A stretch of 64,000 nt of DNA, from NCBI RefSeq assembly GCF_004295585.1, contig NZ_AP019400.1:6378501-6442500 (forward strand), in the 5' to 3' direction. The notes below the pieces were generated by a model. That model made no database searches. It was not told the origin of the DNA and saw only the letters and a program-made list of their open reading frames with translations. Source of the DNA: Cohnella abietis (GTDB lineage: Bacteria > Bacillota > Bacilli > Paenibacillales > Paenibacillaceae). Each line of letters starts with the position of its first letter. Positions within the stretch are counted from its first letter, which is position 1. Shown here piece by piece: positions 24,437 to 33,795 of this stretch. A program made the translations under genes and the position numbers.

Positions 24437-27400
24437 TTAGCTCATCCAGCTAGAGATTTCAAGAAAGTATGCGATAAATTGGTCCGAGGACATGGGGCGA
24501 CCAGTGAAGAACCCCTGAATTCGATCACATTGCAATTGCTGCAGCCTTTGCAGCTGGCTCTCCGTCTCAACACCTTCTGCCGTTACAGATAGACCAAGGC
24601 TGTGTGACATTTCAATTACGGCCTTAGCAATCGCATCATCATCCGAATCCTCTATCATATTGAGGATAAAAGAAGGATCTATCTTCACAATGTGTACGGG
24701 AAGCTTCTTAAGCCACAGTAGTGAGGATTGTCCGATACCGAAATCATCAATAGCAATCTTGACACCGATCTCAACAAGCTCACCTAACATCTTAATACTA
24801 TGCTCAAGATTCTGAACTGCTGTGTGCTCAGTAATCTCCAAACAAAGATTAAATGGTTGGATGTCTGTATCCTTAAGCACCTTACGAACTAAATCAGGGA
24901 AGTGCTCCTGTTGGAATTGTAGCGCTGAGATGTTAACGGAAATGACTAAGGATGGCATTCCAGCATGAATCCACCGTTTACATTCCAAGCACGCCTGCTC
25001 TAGAACCCATTGTCCAATTGGAATAATAAGTCCCGTTTCTTCTGCTAGCGGGATGAAATCTCCAGGCTGTATTGTTTTGCCGTCAGGCGTTTGCCATCTA
25101 AGCAAGGTTTCGGCACCGTAGACTTTACCCGTGGAGAGTGATATTTGCGGCTGAAAATGGACCACAAGCTCCCCTCGTTCCAAGGCATATCGGAGTCCTG
25201 TTTCCATATTAAAGCGCTCTACCCTCTTGGAGCTTAGAGTCGGGGTATAGATTTTCAAAGCATTACCGCTGTTATCCTTCGTATAATACATGGCCAAATC
25301 CGCATACTTGATCAAAGAGTCTACATCTTCGCCATGATTGGGATACAGACAAGCCCCAATACTCGCAGACAAGTAAAATTCCTGTCCCTCTAAGAAGAAG
25401 GGTCTTGTTAACGTCTGCAGCATCTTATCGGCTACAAGAACAACATCTTCTACTCCGTCTATTACGGATAGCAATACGATAAACTCATCTCCGCCAAGGC
25501 GGGCAATGATGTCCTGCTCTCCTACACATTCCCTTAACGAATGGGCAACACGTTGAAGCAGCAAATCACCCGCCTGATGACCAAGAGTATCATTGACGAT
25601 CTTAAACCGATCCAAATCGATCATCATAACAGCGAGCTTCCGCCCATCCCGCTTCCGATCCTCCATTGCTGTTTGCAATTGATCCTTGAATAAAAGTCGG
25701 TTGGGTAATCCGGTAAGCGCATCTTCATAGGCTAGCTGGGTTATTCTTGCCTCATTAAGCTTCTTCTCCGTAATATCAGTTAAAGATCCAATAATTCGGG
25801 TTGCTTCCCCTGCTGCATTCCATACCCGATCCCCAGCAAGGAATACCCATAGGAATTGTCCATCCAATCCGCGAATGCGAAGCTCTAATTGGACCGGCTT
25901 ATCCATCTTCCTCATCTTGTCCGGTTCCATGAAGGTGGCTTTGATTAAGCGCTGATCGTCTGGATGAACAAGCTCCAAGAACGATTCAGGCTCATCCGTT
26001 AGCCGCTCCGTCGATCGGCTTAGAATTTTATGTGCACGAATGTTCCAATCAATCTTGTTCGTTTCCAAATCCCAATCCCATATTCCATCATTAGTCGTTC
26101 TCGACACGATCTCCAGCTTCTCGGCAATGGATCTTACTTGTTGGAATAGTAGCTCTCTTTCCAGCGCTACAGCAAGAATCGTGAAGCTATGTCGCGACAA
26201 ATCATTAGCGACGAAATTGTTTAAAGGATCGAGCGGGCCCACTAGAGCAATGTATCCCCAATTCTGAAGATCAGATTTAACAGGATGAAGAATAACGATA
26301 TCTTCTCCTCCTGGAAGGGCTCCAGGCGGCAAAAAGTCTAATGGCGGGAACTCCTCTAGTGAGTACTTCGATCCTTCTAGAGGCACCCTATGACCATTCT
26401 TGCTGAACACCTGGCGCACGACCAAATGCCTTTGTTGGTTTTCATCCTCCTCCCATAGAGCTAAGCAGCCCCAATGGGATAAATTCCAGAATAAATTAGA
26501 AATATGTATTTTCTCTTCTTTGGTAGCTAAAATTAAACCCTTTGTCATCTTATAATTGTTAACCGTAATATTGTGAAGGGAAGTTCTTAACTGGGAAAGG
26601 CTCTGTAAGTAGGTATCGAAATGGGCAGCAGAATGGAACTGTGTTCTCTCGGCACAGGCGCACGATGACCTTACTATAAATTGAGCGGGTACATATACTG
26701 TATTATCTGTTAGCTCTCGGCCTTCAAGCATATCCAGAATCCTGCTTACAGCTTCTTTGGCCATCTCCTCGAAGGGCTGCCGAGAAGTCGTCACAGAAGG
26801 ATAATTAACGGCTGCCTGATGGATGTCATCAAATCCAGTTACCGCTACATCCTTAGGGATAGAGTAGCCCTTGGATTGTAAGCAGTCTATAACCCCGAGC
26901 GCATTCAAATCAGATCCTGCAGCAACTGCTGTAAAAGGAAGCCCCATCTGAAGCAGCTTTTCCGTTGCGAGGATACCGCTCTCCAATAGATTGTCATTCG
27001 TCTTTATAATAAGCCGATCATCAAAAGGCACTCCGCGCTCTTCCAATGCATCTCTGTATCCCAAATACCGTTCATGTAAATCGTATTGATCCAGATGACC
27101 GATGAATGCAATCTCCCTATGCCCATGGTCAATGAGATGATTTACCATCTTCTTCATGCTCACACGATTATCCACCAGAACAGACTGCCCTTGCTGGAAC
27201 GGCGATGGAAATCCAATGCAAACGAAAGGCTTCTCACTTTTTCTCAGAAACTCAAGAAAAGAAGCACTTGCACTTGGCAATATGACAATCCAAGCTTCGA
27301 CAATTCCGAACGCAATCGGCTCTTCCAATGCCATTATGCCCAGATAGTCATCCGCAACCTGTATGGCGAACAGCTGTGATTCAATATCCCTAATCGCCTG

Positions 27401-27481
27401 ATGAATAAACGGTAACATGCGACCGTAATACTCCCCGTCCAAGTGCGGTGCGATTACACCAATCCGATAACCCTGACCCAC
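24437..27481 (-). CDS. LacI-type sugar-sensor / PAS / GGDEF / EAL protein (1014 aa)
   Basis: Residues 1-275 are a LacI/GalR-like periplasmic-binding fold without a DNA-binding headpiece (Y-R-I-G-V-I-A-P, H-R-E-I-A-F-I-G, V-A-V-T-G-F-D-D-I). A helical/GAF-like region follows to about 455, a PAS domain with PAC end at 460-572, GGDEF at 580-745 with intact R-L-G-G-D-E-F (661-667), and EAL at 755-1005. The EAL motif reads E-T-L at 791, with L-E-I-T-E-H, D-D-F-G-I-G and A-E-G-V-E-T retained. There is no signal peptide or membrane helix, so a cytoplasmic metabolite sensor controlling c-di-GMP is likely. Which catalytic half dominates cannot be told. Confidence 0.93.
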   Translation of the reverse strand: MGQGYRIGVIAPHLDGEYYGRMLPFIHQAIRDIESQLFAIQVADDYLGIMALEEPIAFGIVEAWIVILPSASASFLEFLRKSEKPFVCIGFPSPFQQGQSVLVDNRVSMKKMVNHLIDHGHREIAFIGHLDQYDLHERYLGYRDALEERGVPFDDRLIIKTNDNLLESGILATEKLLQMGLPFTAVAAGSDLNALGVIDCLQSKGYSIPKDVAVTGFDDIHQAAVNYPSVTTSRQPFEEMAKEAVSRILDMLEGRELTDNTVYVPAQFIVRSSCACAERTQFHSAAHFDTYLQSLSQLRTSLHNITVNNYKMTKGLILATKEEKIHISNLFWNLSHWGCLALWEEDENQQRHLVVRQVFSKNGHRVPLEGSKYSLEEFPPLDFLPPGALPGGEDIVILHPVKSDLQNWGYIALVGPLDPLNNFVANDLSRHSFTILAVALERELLFQQVRSIAEKLEIVSRTTNDGIWDWDLETNKIDWNIRAHKILSRSTERLTDEPESFLELVHPDDQRLIKATFMEPDKMRKMDKPVQLELRIRGLDGQFLWVFLAGDRVWNAAGEATRIIGSLTDITEKKLNEARITQLAYEDALTGLPNRLLFKDQLQTAMEDRKRDGRKLAVMMIDLDRFKIVNDTLGHQAGDLLLQRVAHSLRECVGEQDIIARLGGDEFIVLLSVIDGVEDVVLVADKMLQTLTRPFFLEGQEFYLSASIGACLYPNHGEDVDSLIKYADLAMYYTKDNSGNALKIYTPTLSSKRVERFNMETGLRYALERGELVVHFQPQISLSTGKVYGAETLLRWQTPDGKTIQPGDFIPLAEETGLIIPIGQWVLEQACLECKRWIHAGMPSLVISVNISALQFQQEHFPDLVRKVLKDTDIQPFNLCLEITEHTAVQNLEHSIKMLGELVEIGVKIAIDDFGIGQSSLLWLKKLPVHIVKIDPSFILNMIEDSDDDAIAKAVIEMSHSLGLSVTAEGVETESQLQRLQQLQCDRIQGFFTGRPMSSDQFIAYFLEISSWMS

Positions 27482-27643
27482 GTTGTTCCCTGCTTTCTGT
27501 GTGTAGGTAAGTTTTTATGTTCGTATTGACAAATTTCAACATTTATTTACGAAATCCTCTAGTTAGCAAATGAACTCCAGAAAAAACTTGCAGTACCGCA
27601 ATCGACACCCTATTTGTTTCTCTTATTTCCCTTATCGGAAAAT

Positions 27644-27677
27644 ATGGCTCACTCTGAGAGCACATGAGCCATTTTTC
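27644..27677 (+). terminator. Orphan terminator-like hairpin
   Basis: ATGGCTCA (27644-27651) and TGAGCCAT (27665-27672) pair and are followed by TTTTTC on the plus strand, yet no plus-strand gene lies upstream. It may end a small RNA or be a relic. An 83-codon plus-strand frame across this interval is judged spurious. Confidence 0.45.
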
Positions 27678-27722
27678 TTCATAACGGACAAATCTGAGGC
27701 GTTAGAGGCTTATCTTGATTGG

Positions 27723-27757
27723 AAAAAACATGAAACCTTCGGTATGAAGGCTTCATG
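27723..27757 (-). terminator. Terminator of the CcdC-like gene
   Basis: On the minus strand CATGAAGCCTTC-loop-GAAGGTTTCATG runs into TTTTTTCC, about 50 bases after the stop at 27810. Only one mismatch interrupts the stem. Confidence 0.8.
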
Positions 27758-27809
27758 CTTCGATATAAAGAAGGCGCTTAGTGATTGTATTAAGCCTATA
27801 TTCCACAGA

Positions 27810-28286
27810 TTAAATAGCTAACTTAGGTTTGCTTAAATAGAGCTTACGAAATCTAACATAGGATACGATCCGCCAAGGAATAATGTAGCTTAACGCTACA
27901 GTTAGGAAGAGAGCTGTTTTCGTCTCGGCATCTATTCCAATTAAATAGTCTCGAAGCAAAAACCGAATAACTAGCACAGCTAGGAAGGCAATGATAAACC
28001 ATACATTTTTCACAGCATAGATATTCTGATCCTCCCTGCGCTCATACCGTGTAGTTAAGATGAGAGGCACGGATAGCAAGCATCCCATGGCCGCCGCAGC
28101 GACCCATTCCCAAGATACAGCATGCACCTTAGGATTAGTCATTAGAGCAATTGCGGGTAGCATGAATAGAAGAGGGACAAGTAATCGAATTCCGTTCCCA
28201 CGAATCGGACGGAACATTCCTCGCGTCCTACGCCATATAACTAGCACCGCAACCAATATAGCAATTGAATAAAATGAAGAATCCAT
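27810..28286 (-). CDS. CcdC/DUF1453-like membrane protein (158 aa)
   Basis: Five hydrophobic helices. After the first helix comes R-R-T-R-G-M-F-R-P-I-R-G-N-G-I-R-L-L-V-P, resembling the conserved loop of CcdC-type proteins, and the end carries W-R-I-V-S-Y-V-R-F-R-K-L. CcdC has been linked to cytochrome c maturation in Bacillus, although its exact role is unclear. No other cytochrome c genes are near. The assignment rests on pattern memory. Confidence 0.65.
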   Translation of the reverse strand: MDSSFYSIAILVAVLVIWRRTRGMFRPIRGNGIRLLVPLLFMLPAIALMTNPKVHAVSWEWVAAAAMGCLLSVPLILTTRYERREDQNIYAVKNVWFIIAFLAVLVIRFLLRDYLIGIDAETKTALFLTVALSYIIPWRIVSYVRFRKLYLSKPKLAI

Positions 28287-28465
28287 TTTAGCTCACCCCT
28301 GAAGTGGTTTTTATATTCTAATCATATGGCAAATCGCACCCTTCAGTTAGTGACTATCGTCATCTTTTTCATCTATCCAAAGTCATATCATTTATGCCTC
28401 TCTTGCTGTGCGTCTTTAATATTCGTTATGATAGACAAAAATAGTTAATGGAGAGAGCTGAGACT

Positions 28466-29398
28466 ATGAGGATTGTTGTGATCGGAGCGGGAGCGATCGG
28501 AGGATATATGGCGGCAAGGATGCTAGAAGCTGGACTCGATGTAACGCTTCTAGTTCGTGAGAAGCGGCGCAGCCAGCTGGAGAAAACAGGGCTTGTCGTG
28601 CTAAGCACGGCTGGCAATCACACCAGTCACCCTCCTCTACTCGTTAGTGGAGAAGCTGGAGGTCCTTATGATCTTGCGATTATTGCAACCAAAGCATACG
28701 GACTTGCTGAAATACTCAAACAAATGAAGCCTTATACGCATAGCCAGACTGTTATACTCCCGTTTCTTAATGGGATGCAGCATTTCGAGCAGATCACAAA
28801 GGCTTATCCGGAGCATCCTATTCTGGGTGGAGTAGCACGGATAGAAGCAACATTAGGGGAAGATGGAGCTATCCATCACTTAAGCGCCATTCACCATTTT
28901 GCATACGGCAAGCTTCGCAATTTAACCGATACCCAATACGAGACCATAAAGGCTACTTTATCTGCTGTGCCCATACTTGTGGAGAAGTCGAATATAGAAC
29001 GAGATCTATGGGAGAAATATGCCTTTATTAATGTTTTATCCGGACTGACAACCTTATTTCAGGCTTCAGTTGGGGACATTCTCAATACAGCCTTGGGGTT
29101 GGAAACCTTCAAGCAAGCGTTCACTGAAACCTATGCGGTTATCCAGCATGCAGGTGGCGAGCTAAGTGACGGATTGATGGAAAAGCAGCTCCAGATTATA
29201 AAAGGGCTATCTGCGACCAGCACCTCTTCTATGCTACGCGACCTGATTCAAGGGCTACCGACCGAATCAGCGCATATTCAAGGTTACCTTGTTGAGCTAG
29301 CTCATCGGCATAATTGTCCCGCGCCGTTACTAGAAATCATTAACCAACGATTAGAGATTTATGAGAATAAGAGAAACCGTCAGGAAAGTTCATCCTGA
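28466..29398 (+). CDS. Ketopantoate reductase family protein (310 aa)
   Basis: An N-terminal Rossmann motif G-A-G-A-I-G-G-Y-M-A-A is followed by the catalytic lysine in A-T-K-A-Y and the C-terminal helical domain with N-V-L-S-G-L-T-T and S-S-M-L-R-D-L-I-Q-G-L-P-T-E. These match PanE/ApbA enzymes that reduce 2-dehydropantoate with NADPH. Paralogues outside pantothenate synthesis are common and no pan genes adjoin, so the substrate is uncertain. ATG 28466 was chosen for its upstream GGAGAG site over 28448. Confidence 0.92.
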   Translation: MRIVVIGAGAIGGYMAARMLEAGLDVTLLVREKRRSQLEKTGLVVLSTAGNHTSHPPLLVSGEAGGPYDLAIIATKAYGLAEILKQMKPYTHSQTVILPFLNGMQHFEQITKAYPEHPILGGVARIEATLGEDGAIHHLSAIHHFAYGKLRNLTDTQYETIKATLSAVPILVEKSNIERDLWEKYAFINVLSGLTTLFQASVGDILNTALGLETFKQAFTETYAVIQHAGGELSDGLMEKQLQIIKGLSATSTSSMLRDLIQGLPTESAHIQGYLVELAHRHNCPAPLLEIINQRLEIYENKRNRQESSS

Positions 29399-29439
29399 TA
29401 TATTACCCAACAATGCCTTCTACACCGAAAATATCGAAT

Positions 29440-29481
29440 AACAGATCAGGCCCATGAGTAAATTTATGGACCTGATCTGTT
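29440..29481. terminator. Inverted repeat between convergent genes
   Basis: Perfect 11-base arms AACAGATCAGG and CCTGATCTGTT are separated by 20 bases. There is no T-run, but the position between two convergent stops suggests a terminator or transcript-end stabiliser. Confidence 0.55.
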
Positions 29482-29484
29482 CAC

Positions 29485-30555
29485 TCATCCTATCTTCAAA
29501 AGCATCCCAAGCTCATCCCCCGGAGCTTCCGAGCATCGGCGATACGCTTCACCAATCTCACTTAAAGACCATTCGCTCGTAATCATTGGATTAACCTTAA
29601 TCCGTTTCTCTTGTAGTAATCGGATATACGCCGCAAGGTTTCTTCCTTCTGTCCAGCGCACGTAACCAAGCGGATAATCAACGCCGGCTTTCTCGTATAT
29701 CTCATCGTAACGGCCTGGCCCTCCCGCTCGGGAGATGCGAATATCCACTTCCTTGGAGAACAGGGCATTCCGGTTAAAGATCGGGTTCGGCACGCCCACG
29801 ATCACGATTCGACCGCGGTCCCTTAGCCAGCCGATACTTTCGTCGAGCAAAGTATCATTGCAGCCTCCGGCGCATAGGAGTACGCAATCTACTCCTTGAC
29901 CACCCTCAGTATGCTTCTTTAGTTGCTCTGCAAGCATCTCATCTGATGAAGCTACATAAGCTGATGGCATACACTGATTCGCTACGCGACTTCGGGTCTC
30001 CAGCTTATCCGTGGCAAGAACGATAGAAGAGGCCGCGTAGCCAACTTGTGCCACCAATTGTCCCAAGATGCCGAGACCTACGACGAGAAGACTCTCACCG
30101 AAATGTACATCGGCCTGTCGCAAGGCATGAATCGCGATCGTGCCCAATCCGGCGAATGCGGCCTCTCGCGGATCTACGGAGTCCGGAACTGGAACTGAAA
30201 GATGCTTGGGTGCGACAATGATTTCACTATGAGTCGGCACCCCATACACTGCAGCTCTCTGTCCGGGCCGAAGATGCTCCACTGCCCCTCCAACCGCCTC
30301 AACTATCCCTACTCCACTGTACCCCGGAAGGACAAGAGCAGCTTTATTTCTTAGATGCATTAGCTCAGTTCCCGGGCTAATTGCAGAGTATTCCGTCAGA
30401 ATTCTGACTTCATTATCTCCTAGCACCCCGGGTTCGAAATCCTCTAATGCCGGTACTCCATCTCTTACAACAACACGTCTCATTCCCAAAAATCCTCCAG
30501 TCCGTCCTTTACTAGGAGCGGCCGCCCTATCAACACTACTCATCCTACCTCTCAT
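29485..30555 (-). CDS. Zinc-type medium-chain dehydrogenase/reductase (356 aa)
   Basis: An MDR fold with a GroES-like half (I-S-P-G-T-E-L, L-P-G-Y-S-G-V-G-I-V-E-A-V-G) and a Rossmann half (V-V-G-L-G-I-L-G-Q-L-V-A-Q). The early S-P-G-T-E-L and the absence of the usual structural-zinc cysteine cluster place it with the BchC/2-desacetyl-like and L-threonine-dehydrogenase-like oxidoreductases rather than classical alcohol dehydrogenases. It is the last gene of the ABC-linked operon, overlapping the amidohydrolase by four bases. It probably oxidises a product of the upstream hydrolases. Confidence 0.88.
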   Translation of the reverse strand: MRGRMSSVDRAAAPSKGRTGGFLGMRRVVVRDGVPALEDFEPGVLGDNEVRILTEYSAISPGTELMHLRNKAALVLPGYSGVGIVEAVGGAVEHLRPGQRAAVYGVPTHSEIIVAPKHLSVPVPDSVDPREAAFAGLGTIAIHALRQADVHFGESLLVVGLGILGQLVAQVGYAASSIVLATDKLETRSRVANQCMPSAYVASSDEMLAEQLKKHTEGGQGVDCVLLCAGGCNDTLLDESIGWLRDRGRIVIVGVPNPIFNRNALFSKEVDIRISRAGGPGRYDEIYEKAGVDYPLGYVRWTEGRNLAAYIRLLQEKRIKVNPMITSEWSLSEIGEAYRRCSEAPGDELGMLLKIG

Positions 30556-31355
30556 TCAAATAGACGCATGGCATTGCCATAGATTAGGTCGATACGCTCC
30601 TCTTCTTCGATGTCACCACTGGCCAGTTGTAGCGCCGTTGCCTCGGCGGTCTGAAGCGGTGTACAAGAGCTGTACGCATAGGATTGGGCCAGTCCGGCCC
30701 GACATATCGATGCAATTACGGCCAGCGGACCGTTGCAGAACCATAAATCGAACAGCACTTGGTGTATCTTGCTATCAGATGCAACGTTTCGCATGACCAA
30801 ATCTCGCTCCTGATCACGTAAGCCGCTTATGAGCAAGGGATGACCATTAGCAGCCATGATCAGCTCCGCCAGTTCGTGTAGGTTAACGGCATCGACTAGC
30901 AATAATCGATGCTGCAGCCTCTCGTCCTGCAAACGTGTGCAAATCTGCAAAGGAAGCTGATGTTTACCCACCTCATCTAAGAGTTCCTGCACCCCGTCCT
31001 CACGCAACCCGTATCCGTGATAACCGGGAACGAGACGTATTCCCCTGGCCCCCATGCTTACTGCCCAATCCAGTTCTTCCTTCCATCCCGCTTCAAGTGG
31101 ATTAACGATCGGAAACGGCCACAAACGCACATCCTTTGAGACTGCAGCGAACAGCTCTTCATTGCCCGTGCGGGTATCATGTCCGAGCACCGAGGATAAG
31201 TGACTTACACATATCGCTCGTAGCCCTAATCGATCCGCCATATCTGTTAACTCGCCTGCATCGGCGCGTAACGCTTGACGATCTGGCCATTGACCGACGA
31301 AAGCAAGCAAGTCGATGGCTCCATAACGGGTAAACCTATCCAGCATGATGTTCAT
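30552..31355 (-). CDS. Amidohydrolase-related TIM-barrel protein (267 aa)
   Basis: A TIM-barrel protein resembling amidohydrolase_2 members by order (A-I-D-L-L-A-F-V, L-W-P-F-P-I-V-N-P, G-A-R-G-I-R-L-V-P-G-Y-H-G-Y), but it lacks the N-terminal H-x-H metal motif. It may therefore be non-catalytic or a lyase-like member. It starts at 31355 inside the stop of the preceding amidohydrolase gene (ATGA overlap); a longer reading to 31463 overlaps that gene by over 100 bases and is rejected. Pairing with an intact sister gene suggests a heteromeric enzyme or sequential steps. Confidence 0.82.
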   Translation of the reverse strand: MNIMLDRFTRYGAIDLLAFVGQWPDRQALRADAGELTDMADRLGLRAICVSHLSSVLGHDTRTGNEELFAAVSKDVRLWPFPIVNPLEAGWKEELDWAVSMGARGIRLVPGYHGYGLREDGVQELLDEVGKHQLPLQICTRLQDERLQHRLLLVDAVNLHELAELIMAANGHPLLISGLRDQERDLVMRNVASDSKIHQVLFDLWFCNGPLAVIASICRAGLAQSYAYSSCTPLQTAEATALQLASGDIEEEERIDLIYGNAMRLFE

Positions 31356-32095
31356 TTCACCACCTCGGCAAGAAGCTTCGCCATATTCCCTTCCGTAACG
31401 AGCTCGAACTCCCGTTCCGACAACCGGGCGCCTAGAACTTTGCCCAAGTTGCTCGCGAGGCAAGCGTAAGGCAGGTCAGAACCGAATATAACTCTTTCCG
31501 CCCCGAGCCGATTAACGGCAAGCGCAACTTCTCCTGCGCCGATAGGGGTTCCTGATGTATCTGTGTAAATATTACGATAATTAGCGATTGTATTGATGGC
31601 CGTTTCAGCTTGTCCGCCTAGATGAGCCATAATGAGACGTGCTTCAGGATATCGTCGTGCCAACTCTGCCACATGAACGGCTGTGGACTCATAATGGAGC
31701 TGATCTATAGATTTTCTCCATGCATGAATCAGAATCGGTGCGCGATAAGCAATTGCTTGCTCGACAAAAGGGTAGACGAGCGGATCATTGCAGAGTGTAG
31801 CTACCCAAAGCTTAATTCCGATCATCCCTTGATCTTCCATTCGTCTACGATAATCCTTCAAGGCCTCTTTGCCATGCCGAGGATTTATATAGCAATACCC
31901 AGCCACCCGATCTCGATGGGTGCGGATGACATTAACCATGTCATCGTTCGCTTTATGAACCTCCTCGAATGTCGGGCTGTGGTTCAAGGAATTCAACGAG
32001 CTCCCTACAAAGAGTCTTATTCCTAAACGATCGCCTTCTTCTAACGTTTCATGATGCAAGTCGGAGCCTTGGAGATGGATGTGCGCGTCAATCAT
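31352..32095 (-). CDS. Amidohydrolase family protein (247 aa)
   Basis: The metal motif D-A-H-I-H is right at the N-terminus. The barrel follows with I-K-L-W-V-A, P-I-L-I-H-A-W, M-A-H-L-G-G and F-G-S-D-L-P, all expected for amidohydrolase_2 (decarboxylase/hydrolase) enzymes. It overlaps the isochorismatase-like gene by eight bases. The start at 32095 is preferred; 32107 is possible. It is likely a metal-dependent hydrolase or decarboxylase acting on the imported compound or its product. Confidence 0.88.
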   Translation of the reverse strand: MIDAHIHLQGSDLHHETLEEGDRLGIRLFVGSSLNSLNHSPTFEEVHKANDDMVNVIRTHRDRVAGYCYINPRHGKEALKDYRRRMEDQGMIGIKLWVATLCNDPLVYPFVEQAIAYRAPILIHAWRKSIDQLHYESTAVHVAELARRYPEARLIMAHLGGQAETAINTIANYRNIYTDTSGTPIGAGEVALAVNRLGAERVIFGSDLPYACLASNLGKVLGARLSEREFELVTEGNMAKLLAEVVK

Positions 32096-32927
32096 TGGCG
32101 TGACCATCCCCTAGCTTGGATTCAGATAATGCCGAAACGAGATCTTCAAGGGCATACACGAAACCGAAAAATAGAGACACGCTCCATAGGGATAGCTGTT
32201 TAGCCTCTTCACCCCGTGCCGTTTCTTTATTTTCGACAGCCGTTACTGCTTCAGGGACTACCGAACAAAGCAGCCCATGCCGCTTCATATCATGCATTCC
32301 CCCGGGATTCAACAGAAGACAAGCATTAAGAGCAAAGCCTGTATAGATCAAATGGTTAATTCCACGTTCTTGGCATAGGGCAAATAATTGTCCCGAAGTG
32401 GCAACTACACCTTCATTTCCACGCGGTTTAACCGAATCAGGAATATCCAGGCGGGCAAAGCCAGCGTTAATATCATCGATATTGTGAGTCCCTGGGAAAG
32501 CATTCGCCTTGCGAAAAGCTTCTAGGCTAGCATGAGACTCATCGACAGAAATTTGCTCGATCTTGTGATCCTCTTCCCCTGCGAGCTCAACCGCATGCTT
32601 GTATCCCGGATATTGTTTATAATAATCTCCGATCGGCTCTACCACATGAAACACCGTCATACCCGCTTCTCGGCTAGCGCTTAATAATCTAGGTAGCTCC
32701 TGCTCGGCAATCGCATTGGCTCGAGTTAAAAATTCAACCGCCCTATACCATCCAGGAAATTGGTCTCGCGACCCGGAATCCCATGCATGCATAACAACGA
32801 TAGCCGTGCGGGATAGATCCAGCTCCAAGTCGTCTTTGCACCACCCCGCGTAGCCTTCACCGGGGAATTCAAGCTGATCGTCTGCATCAAACTGTTTGTA
32901 ATAGCCTGTTTTCACCCTCATCTTCAA
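32088..32927 (-). CDS. Isochorismatase-family cysteine hydrolase (279 aa)
   Basis: The fold order of cysteine hydrolases is visible. A-I-V-V-M-H-A-W-D holds the N-terminal acidic region, M-T-V-F-H-V-V-E-P follows, and T-G-F-A-L-N-A-C-L-L carries the nucleophile cysteine. The family hydrolyses amides and carbamates such as N-carbamoyl compounds, nicotinamide or biuret; the substrate here is unknown. Placement right after the permease genes indicates it acts on the imported molecule. It is longer than the usual 180-220 residues because of an N-terminal extension and insert. Confidence 0.9.
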   Translation of the reverse strand: MKMRVKTGYYKQFDADDQLEFPGEGYAGWCKDDLELDLSRTAIVVMHAWDSGSRDQFPGWYRAVEFLTRANAIAEQELPRLLSASREAGMTVFHVVEPIGDYYKQYPGYKHAVELAGEEDHKIEQISVDESHASLEAFRKANAFPGTHNIDDINAGFARLDIPDSVKPRGNEGVVATSGQLFALCQERGINHLIYTGFALNACLLLNPGGMHDMKRHGLLCSVVPEAVTAVENKETARGEEAKQLSLWSVSLFFGFVYALEDLVSALSESKLGDGHAND

Positions 32928-32936
32928 TGTCCCCCA

Positions 32937-33731
32937 TTATCCTTTAACCGCGCCGATCGTGAGTCCTTTTACGAAAAAGCGTTGGAACGCAACGAACAAA
33001 ATGACGATAGGCGCCATCGTCCACGTTGCCCCTGCCAATACAAGACCATAGTCAACGTTCTGCAATTGCATAGAGGCAAGTCCGACTTGCAGTGTTCGCA
33101 TATTCCGAGATTCCGTCGCAAGAAGCGGCCATAAGAAATCGTTCCATTGTGTAATGAATCCGAAAATACCTACGATCGCCAACACCGGCATTGAAACAGG
33201 CACGATGATATTCCAGTACGTACGCCATTCCGAGCATCCGTCCATTCTCGCCGCTTCAAGCAAATCTTCGGGAATGGTCTGCATAAACTGCTTCGATAAA
33301 AATACCGCCAAAGGCGATACGAGTATCGGTAGCAGCAGTGCCCAATACGTGTTAAGAAGGCCCATATCTCTGATTTGCATGAACAGGGGTACCATGATGA
33401 TCTGAGTCGATGTCATCATGATGCTTACGATAGCCCAGAACAGAATGCGCTTGCCTGGAAACTGCTTCTTGGCGAAGGCATAGCCAGCCATGGAACAAAG
33501 AATGACGTTTCCTAACATCCCGCTTATAGCCACGATCAAGCTGTTGGATGTCCAGACCCAGATATTCCCGTCCAACAGCTTCTTGAAGTTATCAAGTGTA
33601 AATCCTCCCCAAGATAAATCCGGAGGGGTTTGAATTGCAGACGTTGGCGGCTTAAACGACTGAAGCACCATCCAGTAAAACGGAAAGAGCAATGCGAGAG
33701 CCGCTATACTCAGTATGATGAAGCTTACCAA
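32937..33731 (-). CDS. Carbohydrate ABC transporter permease, MalG type (264 aa)
   Basis: Six helices and the coupling motif E-A-A-R-M-D-G-C-S-E-W-R-T-Y-W-N-I-I-V-P mark a CUT1 permease of MalG type. No ATG start is available. The best is TTG at 33731 with AAAGGG six bases upstream. A TTG at 33842 would overlap the MalF-type gene by 47 bases without a binding site, and a strong GGGGAGGGG lies before ATC/ATT codons near 33755-33746. The true start is thus uncertain. The ATPase partner is not encoded here, as is common for CUT1 systems. Confidence 0.88.
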   Translation of the reverse strand: MVSFIILSIAALALLFPFYWMVLQSFKPPTSAIQTPPDLSWGGFTLDNFKKLLDGNIWVWTSNSLIVAISGMLGNVILCSMAGYAFAKKQFPGKRILFWAIVSIMMTSTQIIMVPLFMQIRDMGLLNTYWALLLPILVSPLAVFLSKQFMQTIPEDLLEAARMDGCSEWRTYWNIIVPVSMPVLAIVGIFGFITQWNDFLWPLLATESRNMRTLQVGLASMQLQNVDYGLVLAGATWTMAPIVILFVAFQRFFVKGLTIGAVKG

Positions 33732-33795
33732 TTGATACCCTTTAATACGAAGGATGACTAACCCCTCCCCTTCTTTATAGCACCTGTTGTCGCCA

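Noticed and set aside
27570..27821. 83-codon plus-strand ORF
   Set aside because: It contains two terminator-type hairpins and has no ribosome binding site.
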